A stretch of 48,274 nt of DNA, from the NCBI GenBank assembly GCA_943704415.1, contig CALSCO010000683.1, positions 1-48,274 on the forward strand, in the 5' to 3' direction. Each line of letters opens with the position of its first letter. The first letter of the stretch is position 1. Position numbers and translations under genes: made by a program. The stretch comes from Parvularia atlantis. Taxonomy: Eukaryota; Opisthokonta; Rotosphaerida. Under the pieces are notes generated by a model. That model saw only the letters and a program-made list of their open reading frames with translations. It had not been told where the DNA came from and did no database searches. Shown piece by piece: positions 26,489 to 37,011 of the stretch.

Positions 26489-27034
26489 ATGGCCAGCGTG
26501 GACGAGCTTGCCGTGCGCGCGCTGCTACGCGAGCTCCAGCGCGAGATCGCGGCCGCGCCCAAGCTCATCGGCACGCTCGCGGGCATCTTCCAGGTGCGGC
26601 CGCGCACACACGCCGTCGCACGCTCACGGTCAAGCCGGCGCGCACGCGGCAGGTCAACATCGAGGTGCACGGCAAGCCGATCGGCACCTGGCACATGATC
26701 CTCGCCGGCCAGGCCAGGCCGCCCGTGTTTGGCGACGGCAGGCCGCCGGGCAAGGCCGACGTGGTCATGACGCTCGAGGAGAACGTGCGCTGCCCGTATT
26801 GGAGCACAGACTCGGCGAGCTGACCTAGCCGCGCAGGACCTGATCAAGCTCATCTCGGGCGGCCTGAGCGGGCGCAAGGCCGTCTCGCAAAAGCTCGTGC
26901 GCATCAAGGGTGACTACGCGCTCGCGCAGGACATGGAGGCACTGTTCGTCAAGGCGGGCGGCCCGGCCAAGGCCGAGCGCTTCATCCGCCTGAACCCGTC
27001 GCTGTTCCAGCGCGTCGCACCAGCCAAGCTGTGA
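26489..27034 (+). CDS. SCP2: SCP2-domain sterol carrier protein with PTS1 (AKL)
   Basis: Small lipid-transfer protein of the SCP2 family, acting in the peroxisome. The start MASVDELAVRALLRELQREI is followed by the SCP2 fold: VNIEVHGKPIGTWHMILAGQ, then the acidic strand KADVVMTLEEN, the helix DLIKLISGGLSGRKAVSQKL and the glycine turn RIKGDYALAQDMEALF. The protein ends RVAPAKL. AKL is a canonical peroxisomal targeting tripeptide and is also the one on vertebrate SCP2. Three exons with in-frame joins encode about 140 residues, the size of a stand-alone SCP2 domain. It shares a 118 bp promoter region with the acyl-CoA dehydrogenase. It converges on the prolyl-4-hydroxylase-like gene with 43 bp between stops. 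Confidence 0.9.
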
Positions 27035-27077
27035 TAAGCTCGCTCTCTCCTGTACATCGCAGCGCCCTCCCCGTCGA

Positions 27078-28735
27078 TCAGTACGCGTCCGGCAGCGGGC
27101 GCGACACTTCGTCCTGTACCAGCCGGCTGAACGCCGCGTCGTCCGCGAGCACGTCCTCGGACCAATCCCAGCCGTACCCGTTGGTGAGCAGCCCGGTCAG
27201 CGACACGCCCAGCGCCGACGCCATGGCCTGGTCGAGCCAGTGCATGACCGACATGCCACTGACGTCGTAGATGACCTTGTTGGTCACCCGCAACCGCGCC
27301 CACCACCTGCGGGGCGCACGTGCGCGCGCGCGCGAGGTCGGACGGCCATGACGAGGGCAGGTTTCCGCGCGTGCCACGCACTGCGGGCCCGAGACCGGGT
27401 TGCACATCTGGTAGAACGCCATCGGGTCCGGCTCACCGCGCCCCTGCCGCACCGGGTCGAGGTTGTACACGAAGACGAGCGAGCGGCGCACGGCATCGGC
27501 CGTGGCGCCTGTGTGCGTGCGCGCGCGGGAGCGGGGGATCAGCCGTGCCGCGACACGCACGGCCGCAGCACGCACCGGCCGCGCACGCGTACACGCCGCT
27601 GGGCAGGAACACCTGCAGCTGGCCGGCCGGGCTCTCGCTGATGTAGTGCTGCGCATTGGGCAGGCCCGCCATGGGGAAGTTGATGCCGCCGCCGTCGGCC
27701 ACGTCGTTGAGGAACAGCGCCGCGGTCACGAGCTGGTTAATGCCGCGCGCGAGGCCCGCAAACGCCGGCGTGTCGCCCTTGTGCATAAAGTCGCTGCGGG
27801 CCAGCGGCCGGTCACGACAGCCGCACACACGACGGCCAGCGAGCACGGCGCACCGCTCCGGGGCCACGGTGCCCTTGCTGCGTGTCTGGCGCGCGCGCCG
27901 CATGACCACGAAGCCGTCGTGCATCTCCATCAGCCGCGGCGGCAGGCGCAGGAGGTCGCCGATACGGTCTGCCACGTCGCTCGTCACCTGATCGTCGGCC
28001 GCGGGGACGTGCTTGGCCTCGTTGAGCATGTAGTACTTGGCTGCACGTCGCTCAGTGGCGGCGGTGCGCGCGTGTGTATCGAGCCCCACGCACGCGTATC
28101 CGAGATGTTGCTCAGTTTCTTGATCGCCTCGGTCTCGGCGTCGGTGAGGAAGTCGAGCACCCGAAAGGCCTGGCCGCGCGTTCGACAGGGTTGAGCGGCG
28201 CGCGTACCAGGCCGCCGAGGGCGCACCCGCGGGCGCGTTGAGACGGTGCGGACGACGAACGACTGGCCGCCGGCGACCGTGACCGTGCGCTCGTAGCCCA
28301 CGTGGAAGGGCGGGTAGACAAAGACGTCGCCGCGGCGGACGAGCACGAGCGAGCCGTGCGAGAGGCGGAGGCACTCGCGCACGTCGCGCACGAGCCGCCC
28401 GTCAACGGGGTCGTGCAGGTCGAACACAAACGACACGCCGTCGTCGTCCAGCAGCCCCAGGCGGTGCGCGACGGCCGTCACGGACGCGTTGAGCCGCGCC
28501 GCGTTGGCCTCGTGCAGCTCGACGTAGAACTGCGGCCCAGCTGCGCGCGCACACGTGCATCAGCGGCGCAGGCGCAGGCGTGGGCGCGGGCGCGCGCACG
28601 GTCGCCGTTCGGGATGAACCGGCAGATCAGCCGCGCGGGTGCGCTGGCGCGGGCGCCGCACGCAACCAGCACGGCCGCCAGCAGCGTGCCGAGGACCGCT
28701 GGCGCGGCGGCAGCTGTGAGGAGCCGGCGTGGCAT
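27078..28735 (-). CDS. Secretory prolyl-4-hydroxylase-like 2OG-Fe(II) protein, active site unusual
   Basis: Probable ER-lumen member of the prolyl 4-hydroxylase superfamily. The start MPRRLLTAAAAPAVLGTLLA gives a signal peptide. An N-terminal domain (FYVELHEANAARLNASVTA, GDVFVYPPFHVGYERTVTV) resembles a PEGA- or ubiquitin-like beta region. The P4H part starts FRVLDFLTDAETEAIKKLS and includes AGLARGINQLVTAALFLNDV followed by ADGGGINFP, comparable to the usual ATVLMYLSDVxxGGETxFP. The first iron-ligand motif, normally HxD, appears as FMHKGDTP, one residue longer. The second, normally SLHxGCPV, appears as AFYQMCNPV, with tyrosine where the histidine should be. A lysine for 2-oxoglutarate may remain (VTNKVIY). 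It could be inactive or use a different ligand set. About eight exons. Its start is 15 bp from that of FCF2. Confidence 0.72.
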
Positions 28736-28750
28736 CGAGATTCGACCGCC
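28736..28750. promoter_or_regulatory. 15 bp between divergent start codons (P4H-like / FCF2)
   Basis: Only 15 bases separate the two ATGs. Any 5' UTR on either mRNA must overlap the other gene's coding sequence, unless one start lies further downstream than annotated. Core promoter elements must lie inside coding sequence. Confidence 0.55.
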
Positions 28751-29967
28751 ATGCGCCGCACAACGCGACGCGCCGCCGCCGCCGCCGCCGCGAGCTCGTC
28801 GGACGTCGAGACTGAGCCGGCACGGCCGGCTACGCGGCGACGCGCAGGCAACGCGGCCGCAAACTCGTCGGACGTTGAGGTGGAGCCAGCACAACCGACA
28901 CAGCGGCACCCGGACGCAAAGCCAGACACCGAGCCATCGAGCACACTCGACGGCCCGCTGCGACAGGCGCTGGCGGACGAGCTCGCGCTGCTGCAGTGCG
29001 GCGGCGTGCGCTCGCGGCTCGCAGTAGAGTGCTCACGCGCGCGGGCTATCGCAGTGCCAACCGCGAGGTGGTGCAGAGCAAGCCCTCCGCCGCGTACCGG
29101 CAGCCAGCTGCGCGCGACCCGGCCGCGTTCGGCTCGCTGCGCTCCGGACTGGAGACCTTGCCGCTGTACATCACATTCAACGAGCAAGGAGGCACGCGCG
29201 ACACGCAACTGCTCGGTCGCGCTGACGGCCTCGCGCGCTCGCGCGCAGGCGCCGAGTTTGCGATCGATGCGGCCGACGACGGTGACACGGAGCTGGCCAA
29301 GGACGCGCCGTCAATGCTCATGAAGCGGTCCGTCGTCACGCCCGACCTTGAGCGCCATCTGGTCGCGCCGCGCCCTGGGCGGCCTCGGCCGGACGAGGAG
29401 GGCGCCGCGAACGACAAGGTGCGCGCGGGCACGGTGAGAACACTCTTCGTCCGCTGACGACGAGGACGCGCAGAGCGGGCCGAGCGCGGGCCCCGAGTGG
29501 TTCAACATGCGCGCCCCGAAGATGACCGACGAGATCAAGCGCGACCTGCAGCTGATCAAGCTGCGCAACGTCATCGACCCCAAGCGCTTCTACAAGAAGG
29601 ACAACAGCCGGACGCTGCCGAAAGTGTTCCAGGTGCGCCGGCGCCGACACGACGCGGCAGCTCGCCCACTCGCGCGCTGCGCCAGATGGGCACGGTGGTG
29701 GAGGGTGCGGCGGACTTTTACGCGGCGCGCGTGCCAAAGCGCCAGCGCAAGGCGCACATCATGGACGAGCTGCTGGCGGATGACAAGACCAAGCAGTGCG
29801 TCTGCGCCGGCGGCATGCGCCCGCGTGCATCCTCACACTCGCGCCTGGCCGCGCACAGGTACCTCAAGCGCCGCTTCGCCGCCGTGCAGCAGCGTGGCGG
29901 GCTGCAAAAGGCGCGCCAGGGCGGGCGGCCGGCGGGCAAGAAGGCGCGCGGCGGGCGCAGCGGATGA
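28751..29967 (+). CDS. FCF2: FCF2 / DNTTIP2-like pre-rRNA processing protein
   Basis: Nucleolar small-subunit-processome protein of the Fcf2 family, required for early pre-rRNA cleavages in yeast. The N-terminal half ([20 protein letters not shown] onward) is low complexity and acidic. It contains two SSDVExEPA repeats and a Ser/Asp tract. The Fcf2 domain is unmistakable: GPEWFNMRAPKMTDEIKRDL, then QLIKLRNVIDPKRFYKKD, NSRTLPKVFQ, MGTVVEGAADFYAARVPKRQ, RKAHIMDELLADDKTKQ and YLKRRFAAVQ, ending in a basic Gly/Lys/Arg tail (KKARGGRSG). Five exons encode about 340 residues. The stop lies 50 bp from the ARFRP1 stop (convergent). It shares an extremely short divergent intergenic space with the P4H-like gene. 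Confidence 0.92.
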
Positions 29968-30017
29968 TGTGCCCTCATGCATGTGTGTTGTACAGAAGAA
30001 GACGGCGGCGGCATTCG

Positions 30018-30919
30018 CTACTCGCTCAGCTTGGGCGGTCGGTTGGGCGCGTTGACGGTCATGCCCCGGACCAGCCACGACATGGCCTCGCGTGCGCCGT
30101 CCCTGCCCGCGCGGCCCGCTCAGCCGCAGCGGCGCAGGCCGCATGGGTCGCGCGCGCACCCTTTCAGAGCCACCAGCGGCTGCACGCGGCAGTCATGCTC
30201 CTCCAGGCCGGACGTGTCGGCGATGAACTTCTCAAGGATGCGCTCGACGCCGACGGCCTGCTTGCTGTCCTGCTTGTTGGCGAGGACGAGGATCGGCACG
30301 GTTCGCACGGCGCTGTGGGCCACGACGTTCACTGCCGCGGCACGCACGCGTGTATGCATGTGGTAAGCGCATCGTCCCACGCCCACACTCGCGGCGCGGC
30401 GCGCACTGAACGCGCGGATGGACGTCTCGAGGCGGTCGACGTCGGTCGAGTCGATCACAAACACGATGCCGTGGCACTCGTCGTAATACTGCACGCGCCG
30501 CGCTCAGGACGGGTGCGGGCCCCGCGCGCAGCCCGTCGCCGCACCTTCTCCCATATCCCGTGCAGCTCAAGCTGCCCGCCGAGGTCCCAGATGCTGAGCT
30601 TGATGCCGTCGACGTTGATTCGCCCGACTGTGCGCGTGCGTGTGAGTGCGTGCTGTTGCCGGCGCACGCGCGCGCCGCCGACGAGCACGCACTGTTGAGC
30701 CCTACGGTCGGTACGATCTGGTGCGGCGGCCGCGGCACAATGCCCGCGTAGACCGACTTGAGGCTCTCGAGCAGAGTCTGTGGCGCGTGTGGGCGGGCGG
30801 CCCCGCGTCGCATCACGCGCGCGCACCGTCTTGCCGGCGTTGTCGAGCCCGAGCAGCAGCACGCTGTACTCCTCCTTGCGCGTGGCCTGCTTGTACGCGC
30901 CGTACAGGAGCGTGTACAT
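30018..30919 (-). CDS. ARFRP1: ARFRP1/Arl3p-type small GTPase
   Basis: Golgi ARF-related GTPase that recruits Arl1 and golgins at the trans-Golgi. The start MYTLLYGAYKQATRKEEYSV matches the ARFRP1 N-terminus, including the absence of an N-myristoylation glycine at position 2. The P-loop LLLGLDNAGKT, switch I/II IVPTVGLN and IWDLGGQLELHGIWEKYY, then HGIVFVIDSTDVDRLE, the NKQD motif (VLVLANKQD) and the C-terminal helix are all present. The last exon ends NAPNRPPKLSE. About seven exons encode about 200 residues. Splice junctions fall inside the P-loop region (after DNAGKT) and after each G motif. It lies downstream of the unknown coiled-coil gene on the same strand, with about 106 bp between them. 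Confidence 0.94.
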
Positions 30920-31025
30920 GGACGCGCGTGCGCGTGTGCGCACTCACGGCCGTGACGGCGCAGACAAAAGCGTGACACAAAAGACATCGACATCGCGCGA
31001 CGGCGGTCGGGGCGGATGTGCACGC

Positions 31026-31838
31026 TCACTCGCTGCGGCGCGGCGCAAAAGAGTCGGAAACCCAGCAGCCGCGAACGAAATGGACGCACCTGTGCATGAT
31101 CGGGCCGCCGGCCTGGCCACGGACGCTGCCGAACTTGAGGACTGAGAGTGCGCATGAGCCGCAGAGGGAGCAGGCCGCGCCAGGGGACGTACTGGTCTTG
31201 ACCGCGCGCTTGGACTTGTGCTCCTCGCTGTCGGCCTCCTTCTGTGCCGCGTCCTCGCGCACGCGCTCGAGGCGGATGCGCTCAAGATGCGCAATCTCCT
31301 GCTCAACCGCGATCTGCTTCTGCGCAAGCACCTGCGCCTTCTGCATGAGCTGCTCCTCGTGCTCTGCCCGCACGGCCTCGTTGTCACGCTCGATCGTCTT
31401 GCGCACTGCGTTCGGGCCGCGGTCAGTGCTCGCAGCCGCGCACCGCCGCAGGAAGAGCACACCGAGGGCGACGCGCAGCTCGATCAGCTCGCGCTCCTTA
31501 CTGCGGCGCGCCTCGCGCGAGCGCTTGAGCTCGTCACGCATGCGCGCAACCATCTCTGCGCCGCGATTGAGCGACGCAGCGTTCGGCAGGGCAGACGGCG
31601 AACCGTTCGCGGGGGCGACGGCGGCCGCGCTCTGCTCGGCCTGCGCCTGCTCGGCCACCGACAGCTTGCTTTGCTCGTGCTTCATGTTGCGGCGCTGGCG
31701 CTGCATGTCCGTCAGCTCGGCCGTGACGGCCGCCTGGTTCTGCTCGCGGGGCTAGGTTGGACGGTCTCGTGAGCCGCTAGCGCCCGTTTTCTCGCCCCTT
31801 CCGCGCCCGCGACGCACGTTTGACATGACGGCGGCCAT
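31026..31838 (-). CDS. Coiled-coil protein of unknown function
   Basis: I do not recognise a family. Exon 1 is tiny (MAAVMSN). An intron of about 68 nt joins it in frame to PREQNQAAVTAELTDMQRQR. The rest is charged and helical: a long coiled coil from about residue 75 onward (MRDELKRSREARRSKEREL, then after an intron VRKTIERDNEAVRAEHEEQ and LAQKQIAVEQEIAHLERIRL). A final segment carries CSLCGSC and a Gly-rich stretch, GSVRGQAGGPIMH. A last short intron probably leads to the terminal codons at 31026; reading through it instead adds about 18 residues. The CxxC pair near the end could bind metal but is too short to call a zinc finger. Predicted size is about 215 residues. It is divergent from the TauD-like gene across 167 bp. 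A cytoskeletal or scaffold role is possible but unsupported. Confidence 0.65.
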
Positions 31839-32005
31839 GCTGCAAGAGAAGCGCAGGGACGACTGTTCACGCGCGCGGACACGTGCTCCTGCGCGCCGGG
31901 CCGAGCGCGGTCAGCGGCGCTGATAGCGCGGAATGAGGCGGGCACGTTCGGCTAGCGCGAGCCAATCGTATGCATTGCGTCGTTTCCTGTGCGCGGCATC
32001 ACAGC
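31839..32005. promoter_or_regulatory. Divergent promoter, coiled-coil gene / TauD-like gene
   Basis: A region of 167 bp between starts. A CCAAT box (31962-31966) lies about 40 bp before the plus-strand ATG at 32006. If the in-frame ATG at 31972 is used instead, the box is only about 6 bp upstream, which favours the ATG at 32006. Confidence 0.5.
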
Positions 32006-33573
32006 ATGGCGGAGCTCGGAACTCTCGACGGCCCAGATGCGTGGCTCGGCAAGGACCTGCAGGCGCGGCCGGAGCGCTGGGTGCACCGCCTGACCGAGGC
32101 CGAGGCGCGTGCGCGTGCCTGGCATTGCCCCCCGCCGGGCCATGTGCGCTGAGCGCTTGCTTGCCGCGCGGACAGATCGGCGCGATTGACGCAGCGATGG
32201 CGCACGTCGAGCAGCGCGGCCTGGCCGTGCACGACGTCACCAAAGCCGACTTCCCGCTGGGCGACGACTTTGGCGCGACGATGGCGCGCATCGCCGAGGA
32301 CGTCGTCAACGGCATCGGCTTTGTGCTCATCAAGGGCCTGCCTGTGCACCGGTGCGCCCGCCGCCCCAATTCTCACGCGCTCGCAGCTCACGCCGACGCC
32401 CGCGCACACAGCTACACGCGCGAGCAGAAGTTCCTCGCGTACTGGGGCATCGGCGCGCACATCGGCGTGGGCGTGCCACAGAACGCAAAGGGCCACCTGA
32501 TCGGCCACGTGTACGACCTCGGGCTGGTGCGCCCCGTGCCACGCGTGAGCCCCGCCCGGCCACTCAGCGGCATGCGCCCCGTGCCTCTCGCCCGCCTGCT
32601 CGCAACAGGACCCAAACAACCCCGTCACGCGCAAGTACGCCACCAACGCGCGCCAGATCCCGCACACCGACTCGACCGACGTCGTCGGACTGCTGTGCCT
32701 AGCCACGGCGCGCGAGGGCGGCCTGTCGTCGATCGCCTCGTCCGTCACGATCTACAACGAGATGCTCAAGCTGCGCCCGGACCTGGCGCACCTGCTCAGC
32801 CAGCCGTGGTACATCGACCGCAAGAACGAGTGCGTGCGGGCGCGGTGTCGCGGTGTCGCGGCCGGCTCGCTCACGCGCGCTTCCCTCAAGGGTGCCGCCC
32901 GGCAAGCTTCCGTACTACCAGATGCCGGTCTTCCACCACTACGCCGGCCGCCTGAGGCACGTGCGCGAGCACCTGTCAACTGGCCTGTCGCTGACGAGGG
33001 CCGCCGCCGCGCAGCACAATCTTCGCGCGCGACTTTATCGACGCGGCGCAGCGCTTCCCCGAGGTGCCACGGCAGACACAGCAGGAGAAGGAGGCGTTGG
33101 ACCTGATGATCGAGCTGGCCTCGCGCGACGACATCCAGCTAAGCATGGAGCTCGAGGGTGCAGCGCGGCTGCGTGAGGCCGCGGTTGCAGCGCGGCTGAG
33201 CCGCCCCCGATCGCGCGCAGTGGGCGATATCCAGTTCCTGCACAACCACCAGCTGCTCCACGCGCGCACGGCATACCAGGCACGTGTGTCCCTGACGCGC
33301 ACGTGGTGTAGTAGGCCAAACCGCGCCGCGCAACAGGACTGGGACGACCCCGCCAAGAAGCGCCACCTGCTGCGCCTCTGGCTCGCCCCGCCCAACGGCC
33401 GCCCGCTGCCCGAGGTCTTCGCCGAGCGCTACGGCTCGGTCGAGATCGGCAACCGCGGCGGTGCGTGCGCCCTGCGCACTGGGTCTGCCGCTGCTCACCC
33501 GCGGCTAGGCATCCGTGTCGCCGGCGTCCAGCCCTACATCCCCTTCGAGCCCGACTACGGCTCCATGATGTGA
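32006..33573 (+). CDS. TauD/TfdA-family 2-oxoglutarate dioxygenase
   Basis: Non-haem Fe(II)/2-oxoglutarate oxygenase of the clavaminate-synthase-like TauD superfamily. Members hydroxylate small molecules such as taurine; the substrate here is unknown. The start MAELGTLDGPDAWLGKDLQ leads to ADFPLGDDFGATMARIAEDV and GIGFVLIKGLPV, the usual TauD N-terminal region. The first facial-triad motif is RQIPHTDSTDVVGLLCL (HxD). The distal histidine lies in FLHNHQLLHARTAY, and the arginine that would bind 2-oxoglutarate in KKRHLLRLWLAPP. It ends PFEPDYGSMM. All catalytic positions appear intact. About nine small exons encode about 370 residues. The sequence style matches the eukaryotic (fungal/oomycete) TauD group rather than the bacterial enzyme. 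Its stop is only 20 bp from the CWC25 stop (convergent). Confidence 0.87.
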
Positions 33574-33593
33574 CCCGACGCCGCGATAACGTA

Positions 33594-35129
33594 CTACTTT
33601 GCAGTGAAACCCGTGCTGCTCTCGTCACTGCCGCGCTGGATGTAGTGCCGGTTGCGCTGCACGCGCTCGGCCATGCTTGCGGCGTCGTCGGCCGTGTACG
33701 CCTTGCGCTTGACATCGCTGGGCAGCGTGCGCGTGCACATCGTCAGCAACGCGAGAGCTGCCGCGGCCGTGTCCGCACCGCAGAAACTCGGCGTCGGCGT
33801 CGCTGTGCCGCTTGGACGCCGTCAAGCGCTGCGCCTCAGCCTCCTCGCGCTGCATGTCCTCCTCGAGCTGGCGCTGGCGCTCGGCGGCGTGCCACGTCGC
33901 GCCAGCCCGCATCGCCGCCAGCCGCGCCTCGCGCTCCTCGGCGGTCAGCGCGGGCTTCCGCGCCACGGGCTCGCGCTGGCTGTGATGGCCGTTGGCTTGC
34001 CCGTTGGCGTGTCCGTTGAGGACTGGACGGTCGTGCTCGCGGTCACGGCTGCTGTGCGGGCGCTCGTGGTCACGGCTGCTGTGCGAGCGCTCGTGGTCAC
34101 GGCTGCGGTCGCGCTCTCGGCTGTGGTCGCGCTCTCGTCCCCGGTCGACCTCGCGCTCACGCCCGCGGTCGACATCGCGGTCGCGTCCACGATCAGCCTC
34201 GCGCTCACGCCCGCGGTCAAACTCGCGCTCACGCCCGTGCTCCACCTTGCGCTCGCCTCCCCTCGCAACGTCGTCATCAGAAGCGCTGCTCGACTCGTTG
34301 TCGCTGCCGCCCGACTGCGCACGCTTGGCCGCCTTCTTCTTCTCCTTCTTCTCCTTCTTCTTGGCCTTCTTCTCGCGGCGCTGCTTCTCGCTCAGCTGCG
34401 CAGCGTCATTGCCAGAGCGATCAGCACACGACAGTTCACACAATCTACGGCGCACCTCGCGCAGCTGCTTCATGCGGATCGGGTTGTCGAGGATCTCCTT
34501 TAGCGACATCTGCTCGCGGCGCTTGATCTGCAGCATCGGATCCTCGCGGACCTTGTTCATCGCGTCGCGGTCCTTGCGGTCGCCGCCGGCGGTCGCGAGC
34601 GACTCGGGCACGACGGCGAGCTTGCGAGGTGCGCGCGTCATCGTCGTCAACACGGGGCGGCCGCGCAAGCAGCCTGGACGCACCCCCGTCGCGCTGCTGC
34701 CCGCGCCCTCGGGCTGGTCCACGCGGCGCTTGCCCAGCAGGTACTCCTCTTGAATCTCGGACGGGTTCTGCACTGACGTCGCGTACATCCAGTCGAGCCG
34801 GTCTGAGCGTTTCCTGCCGCGCCCGGCGTCAGCACCCCGCCCCACGCTCACTCACGCGCACACGCCGCACGCACTTGACCTGGCCGGACTTTTCCAGGCT
34901 CTGCTGCATCTCGGCCAGCTGCCGCTCCTCGGCCAGCTCACGCTGCAGCTGCGCGAGCTTCTTCTTCTCATCCTCGGCTTTCTGCTCGGCCTTCCACACG
35001 CGCTCGAGGTTGCTGAACGTCTGCGTGTGCCAGCTCTTCTTGAGGTTCTGCGGCGCGGCGCGGCGTGGCGCGGCCGTCAGCGCGCAACGCGGGCCAACGC
35101 GGCGAACGCACCAGGTCGCCGCCACCCAT
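33594..35129 (-). CDS. CWC25: CWC25 spliceosomal step-I factor
   Basis: Nuclear pre-mRNA splicing factor that joins the spliceosome for the first catalytic step, next to the branch-site helix. The first exon ends exactly at MGGGDL and the next begins NLKKSWHTQTFSNLERVW, the diagnostic CWC25 N-terminus. It continues KAEQKAEDEKKKLAQLQREL, RLDWMYA, EEYLLGKRRVDQ and KVREDPMLQIKRREQMSLKE, followed by ILDNPIRMKQL, all conserved. The second half is a charged region: a Lys-rich tract (KKAKKKEKKEKKKAAKR), then an Arg-Asp/Glu/Ser repeat domain, then a C-terminus ending RNRHYIQRGSDESSTGFTAK. About six exons encode about 430 residues. Given how many tiny uniform introns the genome carries, a well-conserved CWC25 is expected. 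It is divergent from the Notch-topology receptor across 171 bp. Confidence 0.95.
34040..34260 (-). repeat. RE/RD/RS-like repeat tract in CWC25
   Basis: Tandem short coding units such as GREREVDRGRERD and SRDHERPHSSRD. They form the mixed-charge RS-like domain common in splicing proteins. Opposite-strand open frames here are artefacts of this repeat. Confidence 0.85.
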
Positions 35130-35300
35130 GATGGCGTTCAACTCTAAAGGGTAAATACAAAAAACATACCAACCCGCCGCCGTCACGCATTCCCCGCCAT
35201 GATGGCAAGAGTGGCTGTCCACCCACGCACTTACGCCATGATGGGATATGCATACGTACGCGCACGCGCGCGGTGCAAGGCCTACTCAACTCGAAACTCC
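35130..35300. promoter_or_regulatory. Divergent promoter, CWC25 / Notch-topology receptor
   Basis: A region of 171 bp between starts, with an AT-rich middle (about 35143-35172, including AAATACAAAAAACATACC). The octamer CATGATGG occurs three times: at the CWC25 start codon (35127), near 35199 and near 35236. An open frame continues upstream of the receptor's ATG at 35301. That ATG is chosen because a clean signal peptide follows it directly. Confidence 0.5.
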
Positions 35301-36978
35301 ATGCGCTCCACTCGAGCCGCCGCGCTGTGCGCGCTGTGCCTGGGCGCCCTCGCACTTGCGCCCGATGCGCGCGCCATGGCCGTGTTCTACCGCAACGAGC
35401 ATGCGCCGAGCGCCGTGGCGATGGAGCTGTTCCTCGGCGACGCCCCGCTCGGCGTCGACGTCACGCTCGCCCGCTGCGCCGTCGCGGGCTGGTGGTGGGC
35501 CGCCCTGCCCGAGCTGCCCGCGGTCTCGGCCGCGCGCTTCCGCTACATCGACGGCGCCGGCACGCTCATCTACGACAAGAGCGCGGACGTGCACCGCCCG
35601 CTCGACTGCACGTCCAACACAACCGACAACCTTTACCCGGTCGATCGCCGCGTCGCCGCCAACCATGCGCTGTACGTCTACCACTACGGCGGCTCGGGCT
35701 CGCTGCCGTGTCGCAACGGTGACGTGAGCGTCTCGCACGGTGTGCTTTCCCGCGCACGCACGCGCGTCCGGGCGCGTGTTCCTGACGCGCGGATCGGTGC
35801 TGGGTGATCGCCGCAGTCATCAACCGCCACACGTCGCAGTTCCTCGGCTGCGCCGCCCCGACCGCCTTCTACTACCGGTGCGCCCGGCCGCCCCGGCTGC
35901 GCCTACTCCGTCGTGCTTATCGCGACGCGCGTGCAGCAACCCGGCCATGCACGCTGACGCGAGTGTCGCCGCCGTGCGCCTCGACCTGTACTCGGCCTCG
36001 TCCGCCCCGCTCGGCTCGTTTACTCTCAGCCGCTGCACCGCGTTCGACGAGTACTTTGTCGGCCACGTGCTGCCGCCCGCGAGCCCGCCGGATGTGCGCG
36101 TCGCCGTGACGGCCCTGGACGGGTCGAACGTGCGTGTGCGCAATTTATGCGCCCGTTCTCACGCGGCCCGTCGGCGACAACAGGGCGTGCTGCACATCGA
36201 CGCGGCGTCGTGCTCAAGCCTCCAGCCGTACTCGGGGGTGCGTCTCTGCCGCTCCGGCGCCACGCGCGCCGTGTCTTGACGCCCGCCAAACGCAGATCGA
36301 CTTCACGCGCCCAGGCAACCTGCTCAACTCGGACGCGGGCTGCGGTGCAAGCGCCGTGACGCAGTTCGAGGGGCAGTTCACGTCCAGCCTCGATGAGTGT
36401 GCGAGCGCGTCGTCGCTCGCCGGCGCGCAGACGCAGTTCTACTACCGGTGCGCGCACAAGGGGGAATATTTCGCAGATGGCGGCGGGTGAGGATTGACAC
36501 GCGGTGCAGCCACAAAAACTGGTGGGCGTCGAACAACGTGCTGTCAGTCGTCGTGCGCGTCACGCACCCTCTGCGCGGCACCACCGACATCGTCCTGAAC
36601 AAGTGCCCGACGAGCGGCTACTTCACCGCGCGCCTTAGCTTTCCCGGCGCGCCCTCGTCCGACGTGACGCTGCTGCCCATTGCATACCGCGGCGCCGATG
36701 GTGCGTCCCTTGCGCGGCTGCGGCGCACAGCTGACCTGCGCGGGAGCGCAGACACCGGCACTGTCTATGCCACCGACTACGCCAGCTGTAGCGGCCGCGA
36801 CCCGTATCGCAACGTGCGCGCTTTCCGCCGCCGCGACGACCGCCGACTGAGCAGACGCGTACAGGTCATCCGCTTCGCGTCGCTCACGAACCTGCTGAAG
36901 AGCAGCAGCGACGAACAAGACGAGGATGATGACGACGGCGAAGACGACCAGAGCACGCTGCCGCTGCCCACGGAGACG

Positions 36979-37011
<33 letters not shown>

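Noticed and set aside
33652-34503. A plus-strand 283-codon open frame rich in Leu, Val and Ala, resembling a membrane protein.
   Set aside because: It is antisense to the RE/RD repeat of CWC25, whose own frame matches the family at both ends.
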